NCBI GenBank assembly: GCA_001592145.1
Contig: BCWJ01000002.1
Location: forward strand, 202,962 to 266,961
Source of the DNA: Xylanimicrobium pachnodae JCM 13526 = NBRC 107786
GTDB lineage: Bacteria > Actinomycetota > Actinomycetes > Actinomycetales > Cellulomonadaceae
Direction: 5' to 3'
DNA: 64,000 nucleotides
Part shown: positions 9,620 to 17,418 of the stretch, in pieces
How the letters are laid out: every line of letters begins with the position of its first letter
Numbering within the stretch: the stretch's first letter is position 1
Translations under genes and position numbers: made by a program
The notes under the pieces: generated by a model
What the model was told of the DNA's origin: nothing
Seen by the model: only the letters and a program-made list of their open reading frames with translations
The model's database searches: none

Positions 9620-10630
9620 ATGCCCACGATCGAGGACGTCGCCCGTCTCGCCAAGGTCTCGACGTCGACGGTCTCCTACGCACTCTCGGGCAAGCGGCCG
9701 ATCTCGCCCGCGACGCGTCGGCGCATCGAGGCCGCCGTCGCCGAGCTGGGATACCGCCCGCACGCGGGCGCGAAGGCACTCGCCTCGGCCCGCAGCGAGG
9801 TGATCGGCCTGATGATGCCCATGCGCGTGGGCGTCGACGTCGCGGTGATCATGCAGTTCGCGGGCGGCGTGGTGCTGCGCGCCCGTGAGCACTCGCACGA
9901 CGTGCTGCTGCTCACCCAGGACGATCTCGACGGGCTGGAACGGGTCACCGACGGGTCGATGGTCGACGCGCTGGTGATCATGGACGTGGAGGCCGACGAC
10001 GCGCGCGTGCCGGTGCTGCGGCGCTCCAAGCAGCCCGCCGTGCTCATCGGCCTGCCGCGCCTGACGGCGGGCCTGGCGTGCGTGGACCTGGACTTCGAGG
10101 CGTCCGGGCAGCTCGCGGCCGTCGAGCTCGCCCGGCTGGGCCACCGCGACATCGCGCTCGTCGGCGCGCCGCCGGAGGTGCTCGAGCGGCACACGTCGTA
10201 CGCGGACCGCGTGGTGCGCGGCTTCCTCGGCGCCGCCGCGCAGGAAGGCGTCGCGGCACAGGCCGTCACCTGCCCCGTGGACCCCGACGGTGTCGACGCC
10301 GTCGTCGACCGGCTCCTCGACCGGACGCCTGGGCCCACGGGCCTGTTCGTGCACAACGAGCGAGCACTGCCCCAGGTGCTGCACCGGCTGCGGGAACGGG
10401 GCCGGGCCGTGCCCGGCGACCTGTCGGTGATCGCGCTGTGCCCCGAGTCGACCGCCCACGCGCAGCAGGTGCCGCTGACGAGCATCGACCTGCCCGCCGA
10501 GCGCATCGGGTCGCTCGCCGTCGACATGGTGATGGCGCGGCTGCGGGATGCGTCCGTCCCCGCGGAGACGCGGCTCCTGACGCCCACGATGACGAGCCGA
10601 GCGAGCACCGGGGCGCCGCCCGCGCGCTGA
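9620..10630 (+). CDS. LacI-family transcriptional regulator of the sugar locus
   Basis: This 336-residue regulator begins with a classic LacI helix-turn-helix and hinge (IEDVARLAKVSTSTVSYAL, then the SPATRRRIEAAVAELGYRP segment). A periplasmic-binding-protein-like sensor domain follows (about 60-330). It probably represses the locus until an oligosaccharide or monosaccharide inducer binds. A strong GAGGAG lies 5 nt before the ATG. It is cotranscribed with the GH95 gene. The likely operators are the two CGAAGCGCTTCG palindromes at 6959-6970 and 10729-10740, which fit the LacI-family preference for palindromes with a central CG. The ligand cannot be read from the sequence. Confidence 0.93.
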   Translation: MPTIEDVARLAKVSTSTVSYALSGKRPISPATRRRIEAAVAELGYRPHAGAKALASARSEVIGLMMPMRVGVDVAVIMQFAGGVVLRAREHSHDVLLLTQDDLDGLERVTDGSMVDALVIMDVEADDARVPVLRRSKQPAVLIGLPRLTAGLACVDLDFEASGQLAAVELARLGHRDIALVGAPPEVLERHTSYADRVVRGFLGAAAQEGVAAQAVTCPVDPDGVDAVVDRLLDRTPGPTGLFVHNERALPQVLHRLRERGRAVPGDLSVIALCPESTAHAQQVPLTSIDLPAERIGSLAVDMVMARLRDASVPAETRLLTPTMTSRASTGAPPAR

Positions 10631-10639
10631 CGGCGCGCC

Positions 10640-10655
10640 CGCGGCGTTCGCCGCG
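10640..10655 (+). terminator. Candidate hairpin terminator after the LacI gene
   Basis: CGCGGCG and CGCCGCG form a short GC stem 10 bases past the stop, followed by GTTTCGTGT. The stem is only about 6 bp once loop length is allowed for, so it may only weaken read-through into the transporter operon. Confidence 0.35.
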
Positions 10656-10695
10656 TTTCGTGTCGCAGTCGTGACCTGACCGACGCCGCAACCCC

Positions 10696-10743
10696 TTGCG
10701 CGCACGTCGAAGGCGCTGCTATAAACGTCGAAGCGCTTCGACG
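10696..10743 (+). promoter_or_regulatory. Promoter and operator of the ABC importer operon
   Basis: TTGCGC (10696-10701) and TATAAA (10720-10725) form a good -35/-10 pair with an 18-bp spacer. Directly after the -10 lies the perfect 18-bp palindrome CGTCGAAGCGCTTCGACG (10726-10743), which extends the palindrome found before the GH42 operon. A partial copy, CGTCGAAGGCGCT (10705-10717), lies within the spacer and could be a second, weaker binding site. Binding at the palindrome would cover the start site and give repression. Confidence 0.78.
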
Positions 10744-10807
10744 AAGGGCGCGTCTGGGTGACGACGGTGAGCCGTCACCAGGGTGGTTTCGCACGAAGGA
10801 GTGAATC

Positions 10808-11830
10808 GTGACCCTCCATCAGGAGGCATCCCCCGGGATGCTCCTCGACGGCGTGGACGTACCGGGCACCCGCCGTGACCGGCGCAGACCGCTGCGTCGC
10901 GGGGCCACGCGCGCCGCGGCCTCGCGCCCACGCCGGCGGACGTCGCGCTCGATGTTCCTCCTCGTCCTGCCGTTCCTGCTGCTCGTGTTCGCGTTCAGCT
11001 ACCTGCCGCTGGCGGGCTGGGCGACAGCGCTCTTCGACTACAAGCCGGCCCTCGGGATCAGCGGCAGCGAGTTCGTCGGGTTCCAGTGGTTCCGCATGCT
11101 CGTCTCGTCGCACACCCAGCTGGAGCAGATCGGCCAGGTCATGGCCAACACGCTCGCGATGAGCTTCCTGGGGATCGCGACGTCGCTCCTGCCGGTGTTC
11201 TTCGCGATCCTTCTCAACGAGGTGCGGGCCCCGTGGTTCCGCAACATCGTCCAGACGCTCACGACGCTGCCCAACTTCATCTCGTGGGTGCTCGTCTACG
11301 CCATCGCGTTCTCCCTGTTCTCGACGTCGGGCCTGGTGAACACCACGCTCGCCGACTGGGGTCTGATCACCGTCCCGCTGCGGTTCCTCGACTCGGGCGA
11401 GCACGTGTGGCTCACCATGCTGGCCTGGAGCCTGTGGAAAGGCCTGGGGTGGGGCGCCATCATGTACCTCGCCGCCATCGCCGGCATCGACCCGACACTG
11501 TACGAGTCGGCCAAGCTCGACGGCGCAGGCCGGTTCCAGCTCATGCGGCACATCACGTTCCCGCAGCTCATGCCCACCTACATCGTGCTGCTGATGCTCT
11601 CCATCGCGAACCTGCTCAACAACGGCATGGAGCAGTACTACGTCTTCCAGAACGCGTTCAACCGCGAACACATCCAGGTGCTCGACCTGTACGTGTACAA
11701 CATCGGGCTCACCGGGAACAGCCTGTCCATGGCGGCCGTCCTGAGCATGCTCAAGTCCATCATCTCGGTGGCGCTGCTGCTGACCGTCAACGGCATCGCC
11801 AAGCGCGTCCGTGGCACGTCGATCATCTGA
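10808..11830 (+). CDS. ABC sugar importer permease, LplB type
   Basis: This 340-residue inner-membrane protein is a carbohydrate-uptake (CUT1) permease. After about 50 basic, probably cytoplasmic residues come six predicted helices. The EAA loop that docks the ATPase is recognisable in DPTLYESAKLDGAGRFQLM. It pairs with the next permease to form the channel for the substrate delivered by the lipoprotein at 12826. The GTG at 10808 has GAAGGAG 6 nt upstream. No ATPase gene is present in the locus, so a shared MsmK-type ATPase from elsewhere in the genome is expected, as in many Gram-positive oligosaccharide importers. Confidence 0.92.
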   Translation: MTLHQEASPGMLLDGVDVPGTRRDRRRPLRRGATRAAASRPRRRTSRSMFLLVLPFLLLVFAFSYLPLAGWATALFDYKPALGISGSEFVGFQWFRMLVSSHTQLEQIGQVMANTLAMSFLGIATSLLPVFFAILLNEVRAPWFRNIVQTLTTLPNFISWVLVYAIAFSLFSTSGLVNTTLADWGLITVPLRFLDSGEHVWLTMLAWSLWKGLGWGAIMYLAAIAGIDPTLYESAKLDGAGRFQLMRHITFPQLMPTYIVLLMLSIANLLNNGMEQYYVFQNAFNREHIQVLDLYVYNIGLTGNSLSMAAVLSMLKSIISVALLLTVNGIAKRVRGTSII

Positions 11831-11840
11831 GGGGCCCGTC

Positions 11841-12794
11841 ATGTCTGCTCTCGCCAACGACCCCGCGCCCGCGCCTCTGCTGCGGCGCCCCACCAAGCAG
11901 GCGCGCTCGCGCGGTGACCGCCCGTTCGCCGTGTGGAACTACGCCGGGTTCACGCTGTTCGCCATCCTGTGCGCGTACCCGTTCTGGTACCTCGTCGTGA
12001 ACTCGATCAGCGCGAACGACCTGAGTGCGGCGGGCGACATCCGCCTGTTCCCCCAGGGCTTCCACCTGACGAACTACACCCAGGTGCTAGGGCTCGACGG
12101 CCTGACGGCGGCGGCGGGGGTCTCGATCGCCCGCACCGTCCTCGGCACCGCCGCCACCGTGCTCGCCTCCGCGTTCCTGGGCTTCATGTTCACCCAGGAG
12201 CGCATGTGGAAGCGCTCCCTGTGGTACCGGCTCGTGATCATCACCATGTATTTCAACGCCGGCCTGATCCCGGTCTACGTGACGATCAAGACGATGGGGC
12301 TGACCAACTCCTTCTGGGTCTACATCCTGCCGGCCGTCGTGCAGCCCTTCAACGTCATCCTCGTCAAGACGTACATCGAGTCCCTGCCACGTTCGCTCCA
12401 GGAGGCCGCGGAGGTCGACGGCGCCAGCACGCTGCGCATCTTCTTCTCCGTGATCCTGCCGAACACCACCCCGATCCTCGCGACGGTGGCGATCTTCTCC
12501 GCCGTGGCGCAGTGGAACTCGTTCCAGGACACCCTGCTCTACATCACCGACCAGAAGCTCTACTCGCTGCAGTACCTGCTCTACATGTTCATCAACCAGG
12601 CATCCAGCCTGGCGCAGGCCGCCCAGAACGCCCAGGGCAACCTGGGCATCATCGCCTCGGCAGCCACCTCCCAGACGGCAACGTCCATCCGCATGACGGT
12701 GGCCGTCATCGTCGTGCTCCCCATCGTCTTCATCTACCCGCTGTTCCAGCGGTACTTCGTCAAGGGCATCATGCTCGGCGCCGTCAAGGGCTGA
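11841..12794 (+). CDS. ABC sugar importer permease, LplC type
   Basis: This 317-residue membrane protein is the second CUT1 permease. Helices start near residue 35 (FTLFAILCAYPFWYLVV). The EAA loop appears as LPRSLQEAAEVDGASTLRIF, and the C-terminus FVKGIMLGAVKG is typical of the LplC/YtcP group. I chose the ATG at 11841, preceded by GAGGGG 6 nt upstream and lying 10 bp after the first permease stop; an upstream in-frame start would overlap the previous gene. It forms a heterodimer with the preceding permease. Confidence 0.92.
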   Translation: MSALANDPAPAPLLRRPTKQARSRGDRPFAVWNYAGFTLFAILCAYPFWYLVVNSISANDLSAAGDIRLFPQGFHLTNYTQVLGLDGLTAAAGVSIARTVLGTAATVLASAFLGFMFTQERMWKRSLWYRLVIITMYFNAGLIPVYVTIKTMGLTNSFWVYILPAVVQPFNVILVKTYIESLPRSLQEAAEVDGASTLRIFFSVILPNTTPILATVAIFSAVAQWNSFQDTLLYITDQKLYSLQYLLYMFINQASSLAQAAQNAQGNLGIIASAATSQTATSIRMTVAVIVVLPIVFIYPLFQRYFVKGIMLGAVKG

Positions 12795-12825
12795 CAGCGC
12801 TACCACCCACCCAGAAGGGCAAGAC

Positions 12826-14586
12826 ATGCGAACGAAGAAGGCTTGTGCCTTGCTGATGGTTCCGCTGCTCGGGGCCGCGGCCCTGTCGGCGTGCTCGTCC
12901 GGGTCGTCCGCCAACGACGACACGTCCCAGGCGGCGGTCTCCATCGACCAGGACTGGTCGAAGGCCGACCCGATCACCATCGACGTCTTCGACGGCCTCG
13001 CCAACTACCAGGGCATCCAGTCCGGATGGTTCGCGAAGATCGTCAAGGACAAGTTCAACATGGAGCTCAACATCATCGCCCCGAACGTCGCGGGCGGCGG
13101 TGACACGCTCTACAACACCCGCGTCGCGGGCGGCAACCTCGGTGACCTGATCATCACCGACAAGGGCCAGAAGATGGACGACCTCGTCGACGGCGGGCTG
13201 CTGCTCGACACGTCGAAGTACTACGACTCGATGACGAACGTGTCCGGGTACGACGCCGCGGTCCAGAAGCTCAACGACGGCAAGGACGGCGTCTACGCGT
13301 TCCCGACGCAGGTGTCGAAGCTCCAACCGACGGACCCGTCGGAGGGCCTGGACCCGACCTTCGGCGCCTATGTCCGGTGGGACTACTACGCCGACGCGGG
13401 CTACCCGGACATCTCGACGCTCGAAGACCTGCTCCCGGTGCTCAAGGAGATGCAGGACAACCATCCCACGGCCGACAACGGCGGCAAGACCTACGCCCTG
13501 TCCCTGTTCAAGGACTGGGACGGCAACATGATGAACCTGGCCAAGCAGCCCACGTGCCTGTACGGCTACGACGAGCTCGGCTTCGTCCTCGCCAAGGCCG
13601 ACGGCTCGGACTACCAGTCGATCCTCGACTCCGACTCCCAGTACGTGCGCGCGCTCCAGTTCTACTTCGACGCCAACCAGCTCGGCATCCTCGACCCGGA
13701 GTCGACGACGCAGAACTACGACACGCTGTTCTCCAAGTACCAGAACGGCCAGGTGCTCCTGTCGTGGTGGCCGTGGCTCGGGCAGTCGGCGTACAACACG
13801 ACCGACAACCTCGCGGCCGGCAAGGGCTTCGAGATGGTGCCGATCGACGACCAGCAGATCTTCAGCTACGGTGCCGCGGTCTACGGCAGCACCCAGGTCC
13901 TCGCCATCGGCTCGAAGGCCAAGGACCCGGCCCGCATCGCGGCGTTCATCGACTGGCTGTACTCGCGTGAGGGCGTCCTGGCGTCCGGCAGCCAGACCAT
14001 GGGTGCGGCAGGCCCGGAGGGCCTGACCTGGGAGCTCGACGGCGACCAGCCGACGCTCACCGACTTCGGCAAGGACGCCCTCCTGGGCGGTGACGCCGAC
14101 GTGCCGTCCGAATGGGGCGGCGGCAAGTACGCGGACGGCGTCTCGGCGCTCAACGTCACCACCGTGCTGCCCATCGACATCGACCCCAAGACCGGCCTCC
14201 AGTACAACTACAAGTACTGGCCCTCGGTGCAGGAGATCACGGGGACCGCGCTGACCGACGACTGGTCGGCCACCATGGACGACGCGACCTCCACGATGGA
14301 CTACCTCCAGAAGTCCGACCAGGTGCTCGTCGCTCCCGGCTCCGGCTTCAGCGCCCCCGCCGACTCCTCGGAGATCGAGTCGATCCGCAACCAGGTCAAG
14401 GCCTCGATCGTCGAGTACTCGTGGAAGATGGTCTTCGCCAAGGACCAGGCGCAGTTCGACTCGCTCCTCGCGGAGCTGCAGAAGACGGCCGACGGGCTCG
14501 GGTACAGCCAGGTGCTGGACTTCGACATGGACAACGCCAAGGCGCAGAACGACGCCCGCGTCGCCGTGGTCGACGCGTTCAAGTGA
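12826..14586 (+). CDS. Extracellular oligosaccharide-binding lipoprotein of the ABC importer
   Basis: This 586-residue binding protein has a lipoprotein signal: MRTKK, a hydrophobic stretch, then lipobox LSAC with Cys23 the lipidated residue, followed by a Ser/Asp-rich linker. Its length, well above the roughly 430 residues of monosaccharide-type CUT1 binders, matches the LplA/YtcQ group that binds larger oligosaccharides. Many Trp and Tyr residues in the mature part suit stacking on sugar rings. It is the only protein of the locus with an export signal, so ligand capture happens outside the membrane and degradation inside. A strong hairpin after the gene (14615-14652) may raise its mRNA level relative to the next gene. 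Confidence 0.92.
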   Translation: MRTKKACALLMVPLLGAAALSACSSGSSANDDTSQAAVSIDQDWSKADPITIDVFDGLANYQGIQSGWFAKIVKDKFNMELNIIAPNVAGGGDTLYNTRVAGGNLGDLIITDKGQKMDDLVDGGLLLDTSKYYDSMTNVSGYDAAVQKLNDGKDGVYAFPTQVSKLQPTDPSEGLDPTFGAYVRWDYYADAGYPDISTLEDLLPVLKEMQDNHPTADNGGKTYALSLFKDWDGNMMNLAKQPTCLYGYDELGFVLAKADGSDYQSILDSDSQYVRALQFYFDANQLGILDPESTTQNYDTLFSKYQNGQVLLSWWPWLGQSAYNTTDNLAAGKGFEMVPIDDQQIFSYGAAVYGSTQVLAIGSKAKDPARIAAFIDWLYSREGVLASGSQTMGAAGPEGLTWELDGDQPTLTDFGKDALLGGDADVPSEWGGGKYADGVSALNVTTVLPIDIDPKTGLQYNYKYWPSVQEITGTALTDDWSATMDDATSTMDYLQKSDQVLVAPGSGFSAPADSSEIESIRNQVKASIVEYSWKMVFAKDQAQFDSLLAELQKTADGLGYSQVLDFDMDNAKAQNDARVAVVDAFK

Positions 14587-14614
14587 TCTGCCGCCGCTGA
14601 CCGACCGCTCGCCC

Positions 14615-14652
14615 GCTGAGGGGGAGGCCCGTCCCGGGTCCTCCCCCTCAGC
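14615..14652 (+). terminator. Strong intercistronic hairpin after the binding-protein gene
   Basis: GCTGAGGGGGAGG (14615-14627) pairs perfectly with 14640-14652, a 13-bp stem that can extend by three more pairs around a bulge. It lies 28 bases past the stop and 39 bases before the GH43 start. It could terminate transcription or protect the upstream message from 3' decay, giving more binding protein than GH43. Confidence 0.72.
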
Positions 14653-14690
14653 CGTCCCCGGCTCATGAACCACCCCGAAGGAGGGTCCCC

Positions 14691-16184
14691 GTGGCCACCA
14701 ACCCCGTAGTCCCCGGGTTCCACCCGGATCCCAGCGTGTGCCGCGTCGGGGACGTCTACTACCTCGCCTGCTCCAGCTTCGAGTACCTGCCCGGCGTCCC
14801 CGTGTTCCGCAGCACCGACCTGGCCTCCTGGGAGCAGATCGGCAACGTCATCGACCGACCCTCCCAGCTCGCCTCGCTCGAGGCCGTCCCATCCTCCGCG
14901 GGCGTGTACGCCCCGACGCTGCGCTTCCACGACGGGGAGTTCTGGCTGGTCGTCACCGTCGTCGGCACACTGGGGAACGTCGTGTTCCGCGCCACGGACC
15001 CCGCCGGGCCGTGGTCCGACCCGGTCCCGCTGCCAGACGTTCGCGGCATCGACCCCGACCTCGCGTGGGACGACGACGGGGCGTGCTGGTGCACGGTCGC
15101 CGGCGTGACCCAGGTGCGGATCGACCCCGCCACCGGCCGCGCGATCGGCGAACCACGCCGGATCTGGTCGGGCACGCCCGGTGCCAAGGCACCGGAGGCG
15201 CCGCACCTCTACCACGTCGGCGACCGGTGGTACCTGCTGCTCGCGGAAGGCGGCACCGAGCGCGGGCACGCCGTCTCGATCGCGCGGGGCCCCTCGCCGT
15301 CGGGCCCGTTCGAGCCGTACCCCGGCAACCCGATCCTGACCCACCGCGGCACCGACGAACCCGTGCAGAACACGGGCCACGCGGACCTGGTCCAGGCGCC
15401 CGACGGATCGTGGTGGATGGTGCTGCTCGGCGTGCGCCCCGGCGGCGGCACGCCGGGGTGGCACGTGCTGGGCCGCGAGACGTTCATCACGCCCGTCACC
15501 TGGCAGGGCGGATGGCCCCTGCCCGCTCCGGTCACGCTCGACGTCCCCGCGCTGCCCGCGACGTTCACCACCACTGCCCCGGACCGTGACGACTTCGACG
15601 CCCCCGGCCACGGAGGTCTCGCGCCCTCCTGGATCACGCCCCGGCGATACCCGGCCGACGTCGGGGACACGGCGGCGAGGCCCGGCTGGCTCACGCTCAG
15701 AGCCGCCGCCCCATCGCTCGACGAGCCCGGGGTGACCTTCGTCGGCAAGCGCCAGCAGGCGTTGCACTGCCGGGTGCGCGCCCGCGTGGACGCGTCCGCG
15801 GGCACCGGCGGCCTGGTCGTCCGCATCGACGAGGAGCACCACTACGAGGTGGAGATCACCGGCGGCGTCGCCACTGCCGAGGCCCGCATCGGCCCGCTGC
15901 GGGCCGTCCTGGGGACCGCAGCCGTCGGGGACGACCCCGTCGTCGTGCGCCTCGACATCACACCGGACCCGGCCGGCTGGGATCCGCGCGGCGGGCCCGA
16001 CACGGTGCGCCTGGCCGTCGAGCCCCCGGCGGGCGACGGCGTCCTCGAGCTCGGCCGCCTGGACGGGCGCTACCTCTCCACGGAGGTTGCCGGCGGGTTC
16101 ACCGGCCGCGTCATCGGCGTGTTCGCGACCGCCGGCACAGTAGCCGTCGACTGGGTCGAGTTCGCGACGTCCACCCGCGGGTAG
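14691..16184 (+). CDS. Glycoside hydrolase family 43 beta-xylosidase / alpha-L-arabinofuranosidase
   Basis: This 497-residue enzyme has a five-bladed beta-propeller with the GH43 catalytic triad: Asp13 in FHPDPS (base), Asp121 in GIDPDL (pKa modulator) and Glu169 in KAPEAPH (acid). A C-terminal beta-sandwich (about 300-497) matches the extra domain of the GH43 beta-xylosidase/arabinofuranosidase subfamilies. There is no signal peptide, so it probably works on imported oligosaccharide. The GTG start follows GAAGGAGGG. In a xyloglucan setting it could remove arabinofuranosyl side chains; with xylan it would be a xylosidase. Sequence alone does not decide between them. Confidence 0.88.
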   Translation: MATNPVVPGFHPDPSVCRVGDVYYLACSSFEYLPGVPVFRSTDLASWEQIGNVIDRPSQLASLEAVPSSAGVYAPTLRFHDGEFWLVVTVVGTLGNVVFRATDPAGPWSDPVPLPDVRGIDPDLAWDDDGACWCTVAGVTQVRIDPATGRAIGEPRRIWSGTPGAKAPEAPHLYHVGDRWYLLLAEGGTERGHAVSIARGPSPSGPFEPYPGNPILTHRGTDEPVQNTGHADLVQAPDGSWWMVLLGVRPGGGTPGWHVLGRETFITPVTWQGGWPLPAPVTLDVPALPATFTTTAPDRDDFDAPGHGGLAPSWITPRRYPADVGDTAARPGWLTLRAAAPSLDEPGVTFVGKRQQALHCRVRARVDASAGTGGLVVRIDEEHHYEVEITGGVATAEARIGPLRAVLGTAAVGDDPVVVRLDITPDPAGWDPRGGPDTVRLAVEPPAGDGVLELGRLDGRYLSTEVAGGFTGRVIGVFATAGTVAVDWVEFATSTRG

Positions 16185-16197
16185 CGGCCGCCGCTAC
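16181..16197. terminator. Compact palindrome joining two convergent stop codons
   Basis: GTAGCGGCCGCCGCTAC is a 17-nt palindrome. It contains the TAG of the GH43 gene (16182-16184) and, on the other strand, the TAG of the DUF624 gene (16194-16196). With only 9 bp between the genes it may act as a bidirectional terminator. The stem is short once a loop is allowed. Confidence 0.45.
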
Positions 16198-16838
16198 TCC
16201 CCGGAGTGCGGGTTGACGGGGGCGAGGTCGGCCCCCGCGGCCCGTCGTGCGAACACGCCACGCAGCACGAGCGCCTGGAGGTACGCGCCGAACGCGAACC
16301 CGACGGTCACCGCGAACACCCACGAGACGGGCCAGACGTACAGCAGTGCCGCCCCCGTCAGGGGGATCGCGACGAGCCCCATCGTGCGCAACGGCTCGGC
16401 CAGCGACAGCAGCAGGGCGTTGCGCACCGTCTGTCCCAGCCTGGCCTCGTGCGTACCCACCAGGGCGAACCCGTAGCAGAGCGACGCCAGCAGGTACGCG
16501 GCGCCCAGCAGGCACAGCAGGCCCGCGACCGCCGAGACGACGCTGGTCAGGGACAGCCAGAAGACACCGCTGAACACGAGCATGGCCGCGGGTACGCCGA
16601 GTGCCGCGAACACCGCGGTGCCGCGTGCGAGGTTGCGGCGCAGCGCGGAGACGTAGTCGCGCACCAGATTGCCGCGCTCATGATCCGCGTACCGGTAGGT
16701 CACCTCCAGCAGCGAGCTGGTAGCGGCGCCGATGGTCACCACCGGCAGGCACGTGACCAGGAACAGGACGTTCAGCACGGCGAAGAGGACGAAGTCGGTC
16801 ACGCCCTGGACGGTGCGTCCGTTCGGGTCGATCGTCAC
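16194..16838 (-). CDS. DUF624 / YesL-family membrane protein
   Basis: This 214-residue integral membrane protein has about five hydrophobic segments and an arginine-containing cytoplasmic loop (YRYADHERGNLVRDY). It looks like the YesL/DUF624 family, which is usually encoded beside CUT1 oligosaccharide importers; its molecular role is unknown. The GTG at 16838 has GAAGGAG 5 nt upstream, so the longer in-frame extension is not needed. Although it is the last gene of the minus-strand run behind the DivIVA-like gene (19 bp away), its family ties it to the convergent sugar locus. It may mark the junction between housekeeping DNA and the sugar locus. Confidence 0.8.
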   Translation of the reverse strand: MTIDPNGRTVQGVTDFVLFAVLNVLFLVTCLPVVTIGAATSSLLEVTYRYADHERGNLVRDYVSALRRNLARGTAVFAALGVPAAMLVFSGVFWLSLTSVVSAVAGLLCLLGAAYLLASLCYGFALVGTHEARLGQTVRNALLLSLAEPLRTMGLVAIPLTGAALLYVWPVSWVFAVTVGFAFGAYLQALVLRGVFARRAAGADLAPVNPHSGE

Positions 16839-16857
16839 CAGGACTCCTTCCTCGCGG

Positions 16858-17418
16858 TCACTCGACCCCGAGCAGGACCTCGACCGCTCGCGCGAAGAAG
16901 GCATCCACGGGTCCCTCGGCGTACGCGTCCTCGCCGCGCGCGGCACCGAACGTCGCCGACCGGATCTCCGCGGACGTCAGCGGCTGCTGACGGTCGAAGT
17001 ACCCGACCAGGCGGTCGCACAGCTCGTCGACGTCGTCGGCGTCGTACCCCTGCTGCCCCCGCTCGGGCGGCGCGAACCGCTCCCCCGCGGGCCGCCCCAG
17101 GCGCCCGTAGAGCGTGCGGGCGTGCTCGGCCAGCGCGCCCATCCACGCCTCCTGGCCGTGCACGCCCACGAACTCGGCACGCTGACGGGCCACGAACGCC
17201 GCCTCCAGGCGATCCAGCGCCGCGTCCACCTCATGGGTGTCGTACCCGCCGCGCACCAGCTCGAACGTGGTCTGCTGGATCGTGGCGGCCGTCATCGGCT
17301 CCGCGGTCCGGCCCTCGTACGCCTGACGGGCGTGGTCGAAGAACTCCTCGACCTCGTCCTTCTCGTAACCCGTCTTCAGCTTCGACACGGTGCCGAACCG
17401 TGCGGTGCCCTCACTCAT
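16858..17418 (-). CDS. DivIVA-like protein with duplicated repeat
   Basis: This 186-residue soluble protein is built from DivIVA-like half-repeats of the form GY-x-x-x-x-V-(D/E): [11 protein letters not shown] (17-27), [22 protein letters not shown] and a degenerate [11 protein letters not shown] near the C-terminus. Between members of each pair is a related T-A-x-I-x-x-x-T-F segment ([10 protein letters not shown] and [10 protein letters not shown]), so the protein looks like a tandem duplication of one unit. DivIVA-type domains occur in polar growth and division proteins, but the long coiled coil of true DivIVA/Wag31 is missing, so the function is unknown. The ATG overlaps the rlmN stop by 4 bp, with GAGGAGG upstream. 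Confidence 0.8.
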   Translation of the reverse strand: MSEGTARFGTVSKLKTGYEKDEVEEFFDHARQAYEGRTAEPMTAATIQQTTFELVRGGYDTHEVDAALDRLEAAFVARQRAEFVGVHGQEAWMGALAEHARTLYGRLGRPAGERFAPPERGQQGYDADDVDELCDRLVGYFDRQQPLTSAEIRSATFGAARGEDAYAEGPVDAFFARAVEVLLGVE

